This document shows, piece by piece, positions 7,366 through 14,577 of a stretch of DNA of 16,779 nucleotides. The notes under the pieces are model-generated. The model was not told where the DNA came from. It did not search any database and saw nothing but the letters and a program-made list of their open reading frames with translations. Location of the stretch: positions 1-16,779 of the forward strand of contig NZ_CAJUCP010000089.1 in assembly GCF_910585425.1 (NCBI RefSeq). The letters are read 5' to 3'. The translations under genes and the position numbers were made by a program. This stretch comes from an uncultured Acetatifactor sp. (GTDB lineage Bacteria > Bacillota > Clostridia > Lachnospirales > Lachnospiraceae). Each line of letters starts with the position of its first letter. Within the stretch, counting starts at the first letter, position 1.

Positions 7366-8688
7366 CTACTTATATTCCTTCATATAATCCCCATGCGCCT
7401 CAATCAGATCGTCGCACATGGCCACGATCTCATCCAGGGAAAGTTCCGCCGCGGTGTGGGGATCCAGCATGGCGGCCTGGTAGATGGCCTCTCTTTTCTT
7501 CGTGACGGCAGCCTCGATGGTCATCAACTGGGTGTTGATGTTGGTCATGTTCATGGCGGCAAGCTGCACCGGCAGGCGGCCCACCTTGCAGGGGTGCACG
7601 CCCATGTTGTCGATCAGGCAGGGAACCTCCACGCAGGCATCCGCGGGCAGATTGGAGATCAGCCCCTCGTTGAGCACATTGCCGCCGATTTTGTAGGGAA
7701 CGCCTGTGACCACGGCCTCCATGATGTAGGAGGCGTACTCCATGGTGCGGTCATGGGTGACCTTGCCGTCGGCCAGGATATCGTTCTTCTCCTTCTCCCA
7801 GCCCGCAATCTGGTTCACGCAGCGGCGGGGATACTCGTCCAGAGGGATGTTGAATCTGTCGATCAGCTCCGGGCAGCGGCTCTTGATGAACCAGGGGTTG
7901 TACTCCGCGTTGTGTTCACTGGATTCCGTGCAGTAGTATCCCAGGCGGCGTATGTACTCATAGCGCACCATGTCCGTATGCTTCTCTGTGCTGTTCTTCT
8001 CGGCGGCGCGCCTCTTGATCTCCGGATACAGGTCGTTGCCGTCCTTGTCGTAGATCTCCAGCAGCCATGCCATATGGTTGATGCCCGCGATGAGCTCCCT
8101 GCGGCCCTCCAGCTTATCCTCCATGCCCAGGCCCTTCAGGAGCCCTTCGGAGCAGACCTGGACGCTGTGGCAGAGGCCTACGGTCTTCACATTGGTGTAA
8201 CGCTGCATATAGCCGGAGAGCATGGCCATGGGGTTGGTGTAGTTCAGGAATAAGGCGTTCGGGCACACCTCCTCCATATCCTCCGCGAAGTCCCGCAGCA
8301 CGGGGATGGTGCGCAGGGCCCGCATGATGCCGCCTATCCCTAAGGTGTCGCCGATGGTCTGGCGCAGGCCGTACTTCTTGGGAATCTCGAAGTCCGTGAC
8401 CGTGCAGGGCTCATAGAGGCCTACCTGGATGGCGTCCACCACGAAGTCTGCCCCCCGCAGGGCCTCCCTGCGGTTCTCCACGCCCAGGTAGGTGCGTATC
8501 GTGGCGCGGCCCTCGTTGGTGTTTTTGTTGATTGCGCTCAAGATGATTTCGGACTCCTCCAGGCGCTTGGGGTCGATGTCGTAAAGCGCGATGTCGCTGT
8601 CTCGCAGGGCGGGCGTGCACATGCAGTCCCCCAGCACGTTCCTGGCAAACACGGTGCTGCCAGCTCCCATGAATGTGATTTTAGGCAT
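7366..8688 (-). CDS. melA: Glycoside hydrolase family 4 alpha-galactosidase/alpha-glucosidase (MelA-like)
   Basis: A 440-residue cytoplasmic enzyme of full family length. GH4 enzymes use NAD+ and a divalent metal, usually Mn2+, to cleave glycosides by an oxidation-elimination route. Visible features: the N-terminal Rossmann nucleotide-binding loop GAGSTVF (8-14), acidic LYDID (36-40), DTLGIGG (114-120), NYTNPMAM (149-156), and metal ligands Cys173 (GLCHS) and His205 (GINHMAW). The CHS and GINH motifs favour the MelA/AglA alpha-galactosidase branch over phospho-alpha-glucosidases, but substrate choice within GH4 is hard to read, so the symbol is tentative. The start is supported by AAAGGAG upstream of ATG 8688. 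It is divergent from the AraC-type gene, the expected activator. Its -10 box is good but no -35 box is seen. Confidence 0.88.
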   Translation of the reverse strand: MPKITFMGAGSTVFARNVLGDCMCTPALRDSDIALYDIDPKRLEESEIILSAINKNTNEGRATIRTYLGVENRREALRGADFVVDAIQVGLYEPCTVTDFEIPKKYGLRQTIGDTLGIGGIMRALRTIPVLRDFAEDMEEVCPNALFLNYTNPMAMLSGYMQRYTNVKTVGLCHSVQVCSEGLLKGLGMEDKLEGRRELIAGINHMAWLLEIYDKDGNDLYPEIKRRAAEKNSTEKHTDMVRYEYIRRLGYYCTESSEHNAEYNPWFIKSRCPELIDRFNIPLDEYPRRCVNQIAGWEKEKNDILADGKVTHDRTMEYASYIMEAVVTGVPYKIGGNVLNEGLISNLPADACVEVPCLIDNMGVHPCKVGRLPVQLAAMNMTNINTQLMTIEAAVTKKREAIYQAAMLDPHTAAELSLDEIVAMCDDLIEAHGDYMKEYK

Positions 8689-8736
8689 TTTTCGCTCCTT
8701 TCGCCGCGGCGGGGCGGCTATTTGTAAAAATTGTTC

Positions 8737-8777
8737 ATTATACCTGATATCATATCGCCTTTTGGGGAAGCGCGATA
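8737..8777 (-). promoter_or_regulatory. Promoter of the GH4 gene with likely activator site
   Basis: On the minus strand a perfect TATAAT lies at 8737-8742, but the six bases 17 bp upstream (CCAAAA) do not resemble a -35 box. Instead a 6-bp inverted repeat, TATCGC (8753-8758) and GCGATA (8772-8777), and a TGATATCA palindrome (8745-8752) occupy that region. This suits activation by the divergent AraC-type regulator (inference). Confidence 0.5.
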
Positions 8778-8830
8778 GGGATTATGTTTCGAAAAATTGT
8801 ATAAATGTTGCATACGCCTTGCGAAAGAGA

Positions 8831-8859
8831 TTGCAATCGGGGACGGGGCGGGCTATACT
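8831..8859 (+). promoter_or_regulatory. Promoter of the araC-type gene
   Basis: TTGCAA (8831-8836), a 17-bp spacer and TATACT (8854-8859) resemble a sigma-A promoter. Predicted transcripts would have a leader of about 175 bases that includes the 45-bp tandem repeats. Confidence 0.6.
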
Positions 8860-8913
8860 GGAAGGGAACCGTGCGGACATGAGGGTCCGGGTACGAAAGG
8901 GCGGGGAAGCGGT

Positions 8914-9025
8914 GCCAAAAGGCGGCAGGCTGCCAGGCAGCAGATGGTTGGGAGGCATCGCCAAAAGCGGCTGTCGTCCAGGCAGCAGATGGCTGGGGAG
9001 CAGCGCCAAAAGTCGGCAGCCGGAC
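8914..9025 (+). repeat. Tandem repeat of about 45 bp, 2.4 copies, in the araC leader
   Basis: Units start at 8914, 8960 and 9005 with GCCAAAAG and share CCAGGCAGCAGATGG further on; periods are 46 and 45 bases, and the third unit is partial. The array lies between the promoter and the ribosome binding site of the regulator gene. It could encode PGSRWLG-type repeats in frame with the regulator, but the better start codon lies downstream, so it is treated as untranslated. Confidence 0.75.
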
Positions 9026-9043
9026 GGAGACAGGAGGATGTCT

Positions 9044-9880
9044 ATGGCAGAGTTGAAAGAATATTACCGGGAAATCAAGTCCGGCGATGCGCTGGCCTTC
9101 TACTTCTGCGGCTGGGAGAAGTGCCGGCCGGGGCATTCCTTCGGGCCGGCGGTGCGCCCCCATTTCCTGTTCCACTTCGTCCTGTCGGGCAGGGGGCATT
9201 ACGACAGGGCGGGAGAGCGGTACGAGATAGGCCCGGGCCAGGGCTTCCTGATCCTGCCGGGGGAATCCACCTGCTATCAGGCAGACCGGGAGGATCCATG
9301 GGAATACTGCTGGATCGGCTTCGGGGGCAGGGCGGCTGCGGACATCCTGCGGGAATGCGGCCTGGGGAAAGAGGATGTGATTTACCGGGACAGGAGCGGC
9401 GGGCGGCTGCGCAGGGAGATGATGCAGCTTGTGGATTCCTTCGGCAACGGCGACATGAACAGCTATATGCTGCTGGGCAGGCTCTATCTGGCATTGTCCT
9501 ATATGATGCCGAAGCAGCCCGCGGGGGGCACGGTGGCCCAGGACTATGTGAACCGGGCCCTGGACTTCATCCACAACAACTTCGGCTATGAGATCGGCGT
9601 GGCGGAAATCGCCCGGACGGTGGGAATCGACCGCACATATCTGTACCGGATTTTCCGGCAGCAGGTGGGAGAGTCCCCCAAGCGGTATCTGACGGCCTTC
9701 CGCCTGCGCATGGCGGCGGGGATGCTGGAGGAGACCGGCCTGCCCGTGACGGAGGTGGCGTTGTCCTGCGGCTTCAAGGAGACGTCCCTGTTCGACAGGC
9801 AGTTCCGGGGGAGTTACGGCTGTACGCCGCTGCAGTACAGGAACAGGGCAAAAAATGCTTCGGCTATCGGCGGGGAATAG
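9044..9880 (+). CDS. AraC-family transcriptional regulator
   Basis: A 278-residue DNA-binding regulator. The N-terminal cupin-like sugar-sensing domain (about 1-160) includes HFLFHFVLSGRGHY and LPGESTCYQAD. The C-terminal part has two helix-turn-helix motifs: VAEIARTVGIDRTYLYRIFRQ and the second around VTEVALSCGFKETSLFDRQF, followed by the typical GCTPLQYR ending. The start is chosen at ATG 9044, 6 bases after AGGAGG (9032-9037). ATG 9038 directly abuts that site and is less likely, and longer in-frame extensions back to 8591 run across the repeat array and the neighbouring gene. It is divergent from the GH4 gene, so it probably activates that gene in response to an alpha-galactoside or related sugar. 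It also precedes the alpha-mannosidase gene on the same strand. Confidence 0.92.
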   Translation: MAELKEYYREIKSGDALAFYFCGWEKCRPGHSFGPAVRPHFLFHFVLSGRGHYDRAGERYEIGPGQGFLILPGESTCYQADREDPWEYCWIGFGGRAAADILRECGLGKEDVIYRDRSGGRLRREMMQLVDSFGNGDMNSYMLLGRLYLALSYMMPKQPAGGTVAQDYVNRALDFIHNNFGYEIGVAEIARTVGIDRTYLYRIFRQQVGESPKRYLTAFRLRMAAGMLEETGLPVTEVALSCGFKETSLFDRQFRGSYGCTPLQYRNRAKNASAIGGE

Positions 9881-9919
9881 AACAGGAAGCCTGCGGGAAG
9901 CCGAAGATTCGGATTTTAG

Positions 9920-10027
9920 ATTGAGGAGAAGCAGTATGCCGCAGGCCTCCTGGCAAAGGGAATCCCCGAGGACAGAATCCGCAAATATGGCTTTGCCTTT
10001 GCCGGGAAGAAGGTTCTGATTGGCTGA
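9920..10027 (+). pseudogene. 35-codon C-terminal tail of an AAA-ATPase/PDDEXK_9 gene
   Basis: In frame from 9920, just after a TAG, the sequence reads IEEKQYAAGL, then AKGIPEDRIRKYGFAFAGKK, then VLIG and TGA. This is the characteristic C-terminus of PDDEXK_9-type proteins, in which a QIEEK-YA segment is followed by RKYGFAFEGK. No start signal or upstream homology is seen; the preceding bases belong to the araC 3' end and a short spacer. It is a relic of a gene different from the minus-strand remnant at 6779-7342, which ends differently. Not functional as it stands. Confidence 0.65.
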
Positions 10028-10169
10028 GGGAGCAGGCCGGCTGCACGCCGCTGCTTTCGGATATCCGATATGACATATTTGCTATGTCCGTTCTGCACTG
10101 AAATCGGTCTGAAATTATAGTAATTTTGAACAGAAAACAGGAAATAAGGCATAAATACGACAAAAAGGC

Positions 10170-10235
10170 TTGAAAAGAAGCAGGGATATGCTATAATAGG
10201 GCAAAAATATTATAGCAAACAACACAAAATTTGTG
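10170..10235 (+). promoter_or_regulatory. Promoter and operator-like palindromes of the alpha-mannosidase gene
   Basis: TTGAAA (10170-10175), a 16-bp spacer and TATAAT (10192-10197) form the promoter. A perfect 9-bp inverted repeat, TGCTATAAT (10189-10197) and ATTATAGCA (10209-10217), overlaps the -10 box and start site. A second palindrome, CACAAAATTTGTG (10223-10235), lies in the leader just before AGGAGG (10239-10244). Confidence 0.65.
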
Positions 10236-10249
10236 CACAGGAGGTTGCT

Positions 10250-13108
10250 ATGGCAGGTATTGTTGAGAAGTTCGTGAAACTGAAGACGTCCATCGGCGGG
10301 AACCGGGAGAAGACAGGGTACGAGGATACCTTCGGCATGCCCAAAGAAGAGCAGGCGCACATCACGCGCCCCAATAAGGCCAACAACAGGATCATCAGCG
10401 AACTGGAGTTCGCCCTGCATCTTTCCGAGGAAGCCCAGGGACGCTATGACGGCGTGCTGGAGCAGGCGCTGGATTTCCTGCTGGAGAAGATGGGCGCACA
10501 GGGCGTCCTGACCAACCAGGACTGCGAGGCGGCGGAGGGGATCCTGGCGCCTGTGGCGGAGGAGGCCAAAAGCTACAAGCTGATTCTGGCGGCCCATGCC
10601 CACATCGACATGAACTGGATGTGGAGCTTCAACGAGACAGTGGCGGTGACCCTGGCCACCTTCCGCTCCATCCTGAACATCATGGACCAGTACCCCCAGT
10701 TCAAGTATTCCCAGTCCCAGGGCGCGGTGTACAAAATCGTGGAAGAGTACGATCCTGAGCTCATGGAGGAGATCAAGGCCAGGATTGCGCAGGGGCGCTG
10801 GGAAGTCACTGCCTCCGCCTGGGTGGAGACGGATAAGAACATGCCCACAGGCGAGTCCCTGCTGCGCCATATCCAGTACACCAAGGAGTACATGGAAAAG
10901 GTATGGGGAGCCCGGGACCTGGAGGTGGATTTCTCCCCGGATACCTTCGGGCACAGCGCCAATGTGCCTGAGATCGACCGCTTCGGCGAGGTGAAATATT
11001 ATTACCACTGCCGGGGGAACGGCGGGAAGGAGATCCTCTACCGCTACAAGGCGCCCTCGGGAAAGGAGGTCCTGGCCTACAGGGAGCCCAACTGGTACAA
11101 CGGCGCGGTGACGCCCCATATGGCGGCGGGGCTTCCGGAGCTTGCCAGGCGCTGCTGCGGGCTGCGCACGGGCCTGGCGGTGTACGGCGTGGGAGACCAT
11201 GGCGGCGGCCCCACCAGAAGGGACGTGGAGCGGGCCCTGGAGATGATGGAGTGGCCCATCTACCCTGAGATAGTGTTCGGCACCTTCCGGGAGTTCTTCA
11301 AGGAGGCGGAGAGCGTGTGGGAGAAGCTGCCCGTGGTGGAGCGGGAGCTGAACTATTTCGCCCCCGGCTGCTATACCACCCAGAGCCGGATCAAGAGGGG
11401 GAACCGCAGGCTGGAGGCATCCCTGCTGGACGCGGAGGCCATGTCCGCCCTGGCGGGAAAGCTCACGGGCTTCAGATTCGCCAAGGAGAAGATGGAGAAC
11501 GCCTGGCGGGACGTGCTGTTCACCCATTTCCACGACATCCTCACCGGCTCCTGTGTACAGGATTCCAGGGAGCACGCCATGGGGCTGTTCCAGACCTCCA
11601 TGGCCACGGCCAACACCCAGATTCAGAACGCCATGGGCGCCATCGCCCGCAGGATCGACACGTCTTCCATCAAAGTGGATGTGGATCCCTATTACAGCCA
11701 GTCCGAGGGCGCGGGAGCGGGCTACGGCATCGAGAACTTCGTGGGCGTGCCCAGCACCGAGCGTGGCAGCGGGCGAACCAGGATTTTCCATGTCTTCAAC
11801 ACCCTGGCCTGGGAGCGCACCCAGGTGGCGGAGCTCACCGTCTGGGACTGGACCGGGGATATGCGCAGGCTCCATGTGACGGACTGTGGGGGGAAGGAGA
11901 TCGGGTTCCAGTTGGTGGATAAGCAGATGCAGCAGTACTGGGACCACAAATACATCCGCGTGCTGGTGGACGTGACGGTGCCTGCCCTTGGGTATACCAC
12001 GGTAGTGCTCTCCGAGAGGGAGGCGGAGACCTATCCGGTCTATCTGCAGGAGACAGAGCATGTGGCCAGAATGTTTGACGATTACACGCTTGAAAACGAA
12101 CGGATAGCCGTGACGATTTCCGCAGTCTCCGGGCGAATCACATCCCTGCGCCACAAGGACACCGGCGCGGAGATGGTGGGAGCGGAGGAAGGCGCGGGCT
12201 TCACCTTCATCGAGACGGAGACCGCTACCTCCAGCGCCTGGAACATCGGCAGATATATCCGCCAGATTCCCGTGGACCGCTGCATGCGGATAGAGAAGAC
12301 GGCGGACGGCGGGGAGGGCTCTCTGCGCGGGAGCGTGAAAGCGACCTGGAAGGTGGCGGATTCCACCATAGAGGCGACCTACAGCCTGGACAGGCACCAG
12401 TCGGCGGTGCGGATGGACGTGAAGGTGGACTGGAACCAGGCGGGAAGCGACATCATCCCGGTTCTGGATTACCGCATCCCCCTGGCTTACGAGCCGGTGG
12501 ACTACCAGTACGACATCCCGGCGGGCTATATCCGCAGGAGCGCCCTGAACAACGATGTGCCCGGCCTGCAGTACGGCCTGGCCAGGCAGGGAGAAGGCCC
12601 CTGCGCGATTTTGGTCAGCGACAGCAAATACGGCTACAGGGCGGCAAAGCGGCAGCTGGGGCTGACCCTGATCAACAGCTCCACCAGCCCGGATCCCTAT
12701 CCGGAACGCGGCATCCACAGCATCACCCTGTGGCTGGGCGCCTGCGGCCCGGATGCGAAAGAGGCGGAGCAGATGGCCACGGCCTGTAACCACGGCCTCT
12801 TCTACCAGCCCTCCAACTCCCACCCCGGGACGCTGCCCATGGAGAGCAGCCTGCTCGGGGCCAGGACAGAGAGCGGCGTGATTTCCGCCGTGCTGCCCGG
12901 GGAGGATGGGAAAATCCTGGTCCGCGCCTACGGGACGGCGGCGGAGAAGGAGGAGATCGCCCTGCGCTTCGCGTCCGATGTGGCCGAGGCCAAGGCCGTG
13001 AACCTGTTCGGAAAGGAGCAGGATGGGGAAGTGAGGGTCTCCGGGAACCAGGTGGCCTTCGCGGTGGAGCCCTATGCCCTGGCGGAAGTGGAGGTCAGCT
13101 TCGCCTAA
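10250..13108 (+). CDS. Glycoside hydrolase family 38 alpha-mannosidase
   Basis: A 952-residue cytoplasmic enzyme (no signal peptide) expected to release alpha-linked mannose from imported glycans. Bacterial GH38 proteins are zinc-dependent retaining enzymes. Visible features: an N-terminal helical/linker region (1-105); the catalytic GH38 domain starting at AAHAHIDMNWMW (His116, His118 and Asp120 include zinc ligands); the predicted nucleophile Asp231 in FSPDTFGHS; the HGGGPTRRD region near 320; and a zinc-site HFHD at 426-429 heading the helical middle domain. A long beta-rich C-terminal domain runs from about 510 to the end, with a terminal VAFAVEPYALAEVEV strand pair. ATG 10250 has AGGAGG 5 bases upstream. 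Likely repressed or modulated through the two palindromes in its promoter and leader; the regulator is not certain but an AraC-type gene precedes it. Confidence 0.93.
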   Translation: MAGIVEKFVKLKTSIGGNREKTGYEDTFGMPKEEQAHITRPNKANNRIISELEFALHLSEEAQGRYDGVLEQALDFLLEKMGAQGVLTNQDCEAAEGILAPVAEEAKSYKLILAAHAHIDMNWMWSFNETVAVTLATFRSILNIMDQYPQFKYSQSQGAVYKIVEEYDPELMEEIKARIAQGRWEVTASAWVETDKNMPTGESLLRHIQYTKEYMEKVWGARDLEVDFSPDTFGHSANVPEIDRFGEVKYYYHCRGNGGKEILYRYKAPSGKEVLAYREPNWYNGAVTPHMAAGLPELARRCCGLRTGLAVYGVGDHGGGPTRRDVERALEMMEWPIYPEIVFGTFREFFKEAESVWEKLPVVERELNYFAPGCYTTQSRIKRGNRRLEASLLDAEAMSALAGKLTGFRFAKEKMENAWRDVLFTHFHDILTGSCVQDSREHAMGLFQTSMATANTQIQNAMGAIARRIDTSSIKVDVDPYYSQSEGAGAGYGIENFVGVPSTERGSGRTRIFHVFNTLAWERTQVAELTVWDWTGDMRRLHVTDCGGKEIGFQLVDKQMQQYWDHKYIRVLVDVTVPALGYTTVVLSEREAETYPVYLQETEHVARMFDDYTLENERIAVTISAVSGRITSLRHKDTGAEMVGAEEGAGFTFIETETATSSAWNIGRYIRQIPVDRCMRIEKTADGGEGSLRGSVKATWKVADSTIEATYSLDRHQSAVRMDVKVDWNQAGSDIIPVLDYRIPLAYEPVDYQYDIPAGYIRRSALNNDVPGLQYGLARQGEGPCAILVSDSKYGYRAAKRQLGLTLINSSTSPDPYPERGIHSITLWLGACGPDAKEAEQMATACNHGLFYQPSNSHPGTLPMESSLLGARTESGVISAVLPGEDGKILVRAYGTAAEKEEIALRFASDVAEAKAVNLFGKEQDGEVRVSGNQVAFAVEPYALAEVEVSFA

Positions 13109-13142
13109 AGTCTGACCTGCAATAGGATTATACAACATGTGA

Positions 13143-13195
13143 TAAAGAGGGGCTGTCGGGAAATGCCAGATTTTAAACATTTGAGTCCCTGACAG
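13143..13195. repeat. IS1182-like terminal sequence, copy 1
   Basis: The first 50 bases match copy 2 at 15112-15161 at 46 positions. Bases 13149-13164 (GGGGCTGTCGGGAAAT) are the perfect inverse of 15366-15381, and the GGGGCTGTC start is typical of IS1182-like ends. The segment is itself partly palindromic (CTGTC at 13153-13157 pairs with GACAG at 13191-13195). Confidence 0.7.
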
Positions 13196-13198
13196 AAA

Positions 13199-13254
13199 CA
13201 TTCCCACAAAAATCAGTGTTCCATGGACGCTGCATTCTTGTGGGAATGCTTTTT
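13199..13254 (+). terminator. Intrinsic terminator downstream of the alpha-mannosidase gene, inside IS debris
   Basis: CATTCCCACAA (13199-13209) pairs perfectly with TTGTGGGAATG (13238-13248), and TTTTT follows at 13250-13254. It probably belongs to the IS remnant but would stop transcripts leaving the alpha-mannosidase gene about 90 bases upstream. The reverse strand lacks a comparable T-run. Confidence 0.7.
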
Positions 13255-13255
13255 A

Positions 13256-13680
13256 TTAAATATCCTTTTCTTTGCCGCCATATTTGAATGCAACACAAAT
13301 AGGCCTCTGGCCTATGCAGGGCGCGCTTTCCCTATGCGGCAGGTTCCCTTGGCTTTCCTCCCAATTTCTTGATTTCCCGTGGAGGAACCGTCTGCTGCCT
13401 TTGAATTCATAGAACGCATCCCTTTTGGGCTTCTGCCCCTGGGTGAGCCAGATGAAGGCAAGATCCCTCCCGCACAGCTCCACGTTTCGGTCCACTGCGC
13501 GGATTTCACGCATGTTGGCATAGGTGACTACAGCATGATGGGGTTGTACCCTTTTCTTCCCTTGTCTGAATATCGGGAGAGCAGTCTCGAATCATCTAAT
13601 TTCTCCATCACCTTTTTCAGGGTATAGACCGGGTCGGTCTCAGACAGTCCCAATTCGTACAAGCTGAAGATATGGAAAAA
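13256..13680 (-). pseudogene. Broken IS1182-family transposase, N-terminal part
   Basis: On the minus strand the sequence reads IFSLYELGLSETDPVYTLKK and then MEKLDDSRLLSRYSDKGRKG, followed by YNPIML and a TAG (plus 13528-13530). The reading then resumes in another frame as VVTYANMREIRAVDRNVELC, GRDLAFIWLTQGQKPKRDAF, YEF. This is the conserved N-terminal region of IS1182-type transposases, interrupted by a small deletion around the TAG. After YEFKGSRRFLHGK the homology stops; GSRRFLHGK resembles the C-terminal RRFL.RGK element, which suggests a large internal deletion that removed the DDE catalytic core. It cannot be active. Confidence 0.75.
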
Positions 13681-13709
13681 TTGACATAGCAACATAATTT
13701 TGATAGAAT
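13681..13709 (+). promoter_or_regulatory. Promoter of the EEP-fold/unknown-protein operon
   Basis: A perfect TTGACA (13681-13686), a 17-bp spacer and TAGAAT (13704-13709) make a strong sigma-A-type promoter. It starts exactly where the transposase remnant ends. About 45 bases of leader follow, ending in a GAGGGGG ribosome binding site (13746-13752). Confidence 0.75.
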
Positions 13710-13764
13710 GGATTTGTAAAAAGCATAGTTGTAGAAATTTTAAATGAGGGGGTATTAATGGATA

Positions 13765-14577
13765 TTGAAATTTTTATTTTGGAATACATATAAAAATGAG
13801 AGCATTAATTCCGTACTCAGTGAACTCATTATGGAAAATAATATATCAATTGCCGTCTTGGCTGAATATTCTGCAAATATGAAAGAGTTAATTGATATAT
13901 TGATATCAAACGGAATTATAATGAAACAATATTACAGCGGATGTGACCGTATAAAATTATTAGGTTCTCTGAACAGTGTTGAACCCAGGCTTGATACAGA
14001 CCACGCCTCAATTCAGATAATTAACGGCAAAGACATTTTGTGTTGTGTCCATTTAAATTGCCAACTGTATTCAGGACATCAAGGCCGAAGAGAAATTCTG
14101 ATTGAGCAGATTGTACATGATATACAAACAGTAGAGCAGGAAATCGATACAGAGAATTCCATTGTGGTTGGGGACTTCAATATCAGTCCATATGACCCAA
14201 GCTGTATAGATGCCCGATATTTCCATGGAATTCCTGTATATAGCGAAGCTAAGCGAAAGTCAAGAGATGTGGAAAGAAAAGAGTATTACATGTTTTATAA
14301 TCCAATGTGGAATTTATTGGGAGATTTCAAACCTCCATATGGAACTTATTATTCTAATGAAGGCGGTACACAAAATACATTTTGGTATATTTTTGATCAA
14401 GTTATTTTTAAGCCAGCTTTAAGAAAGCGTTTTGTTGATGAGAGCCTGAAAATAATAACCCACACGAAAACAAAATATTTGTTGGATAAAAATGGGCATC
14501 CCGATAAAAATATAAGTGACCATTTGCCAATCGTTTTTGAATTTGAGGAGGAATACTGCTATGGAAGTAAACCTTAA
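13765..14577 (+). CDS. Endonuclease/exonuclease/phosphatase (EEP)-fold protein
   Basis: A 270-residue protein with the EEP fold shared by DNase I-like nucleases and some phosphatases. Catalytic-type motifs appear in order: FWNT (Asn7), LAEY (Glu34), VHLN (His96, Asn98), GDFNISP (Asp137, Asn139) and C-terminal SDHLP (Ser251-Asp252-His253). These are the metal-binding and catalytic sites of the family, so the enzyme is probably active on a phosphodiester or phosphate ester; the substrate is unknown. No signal peptide. The start is odd: the frame opens only at TTG 13765, 12 bases after GAGGGGG, whereas an ideally placed ATG at 13758 is out of frame and ends after 11 codons. Base composition is much richer in A+T than the neighbours, indicating transfer. 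The gene overlaps its partner by 17 bases. Confidence 0.8.
   Translation: MKFLFWNTYKNESINSVLSELIMENNISIAVLAEYSANMKELIDILISNGIIMKQYYSGCDRIKLLGSLNSVEPRLDTDHASIQIINGKDILCCVHLNCQLYSGHQGRREILIEQIVHDIQTVEQEIDTENSIVVGDFNISPYDPSCIDARYFHGIPVYSEAKRKSRDVERKEYYMFYNPMWNLLGDFKPPYGTYYSNEGGTQNTFWYIFDQVIFKPALRKRFVDESLKIITHTKTKYLLDKNGHPDKNISDHLPIVFEFEEEYCYGSKP

Noticed and set aside
8914..9025. CRISPR array
   Set aside because: The 45-bp units are contiguous tandem copies without unique spacers, and no cas genes are near.
8591..9043. N-terminal extension of the AraC-type protein by about 150 residues
   Set aside because: It would run through the GH4 start region, the divergent promoters and a tandem repeat. 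AGGAGG 6 bases before ATG 9044 and the usual AraC length support the shorter protein.
10115..13207. A 1030-codon minus-strand frame opposite the alpha-mannosidase gene
   Set aside because: It is His/Pro/Gly/Val-rich, as expected from reading the complement of a GC-rich gene, and the GH38 enzyme on the plus strand has all catalytic motifs.
13379..13627. Plus-strand frame of 82 codons
   Set aside because: It is the complement of the IS1182-type transposase remnant, which is recognisable on the minus strand.
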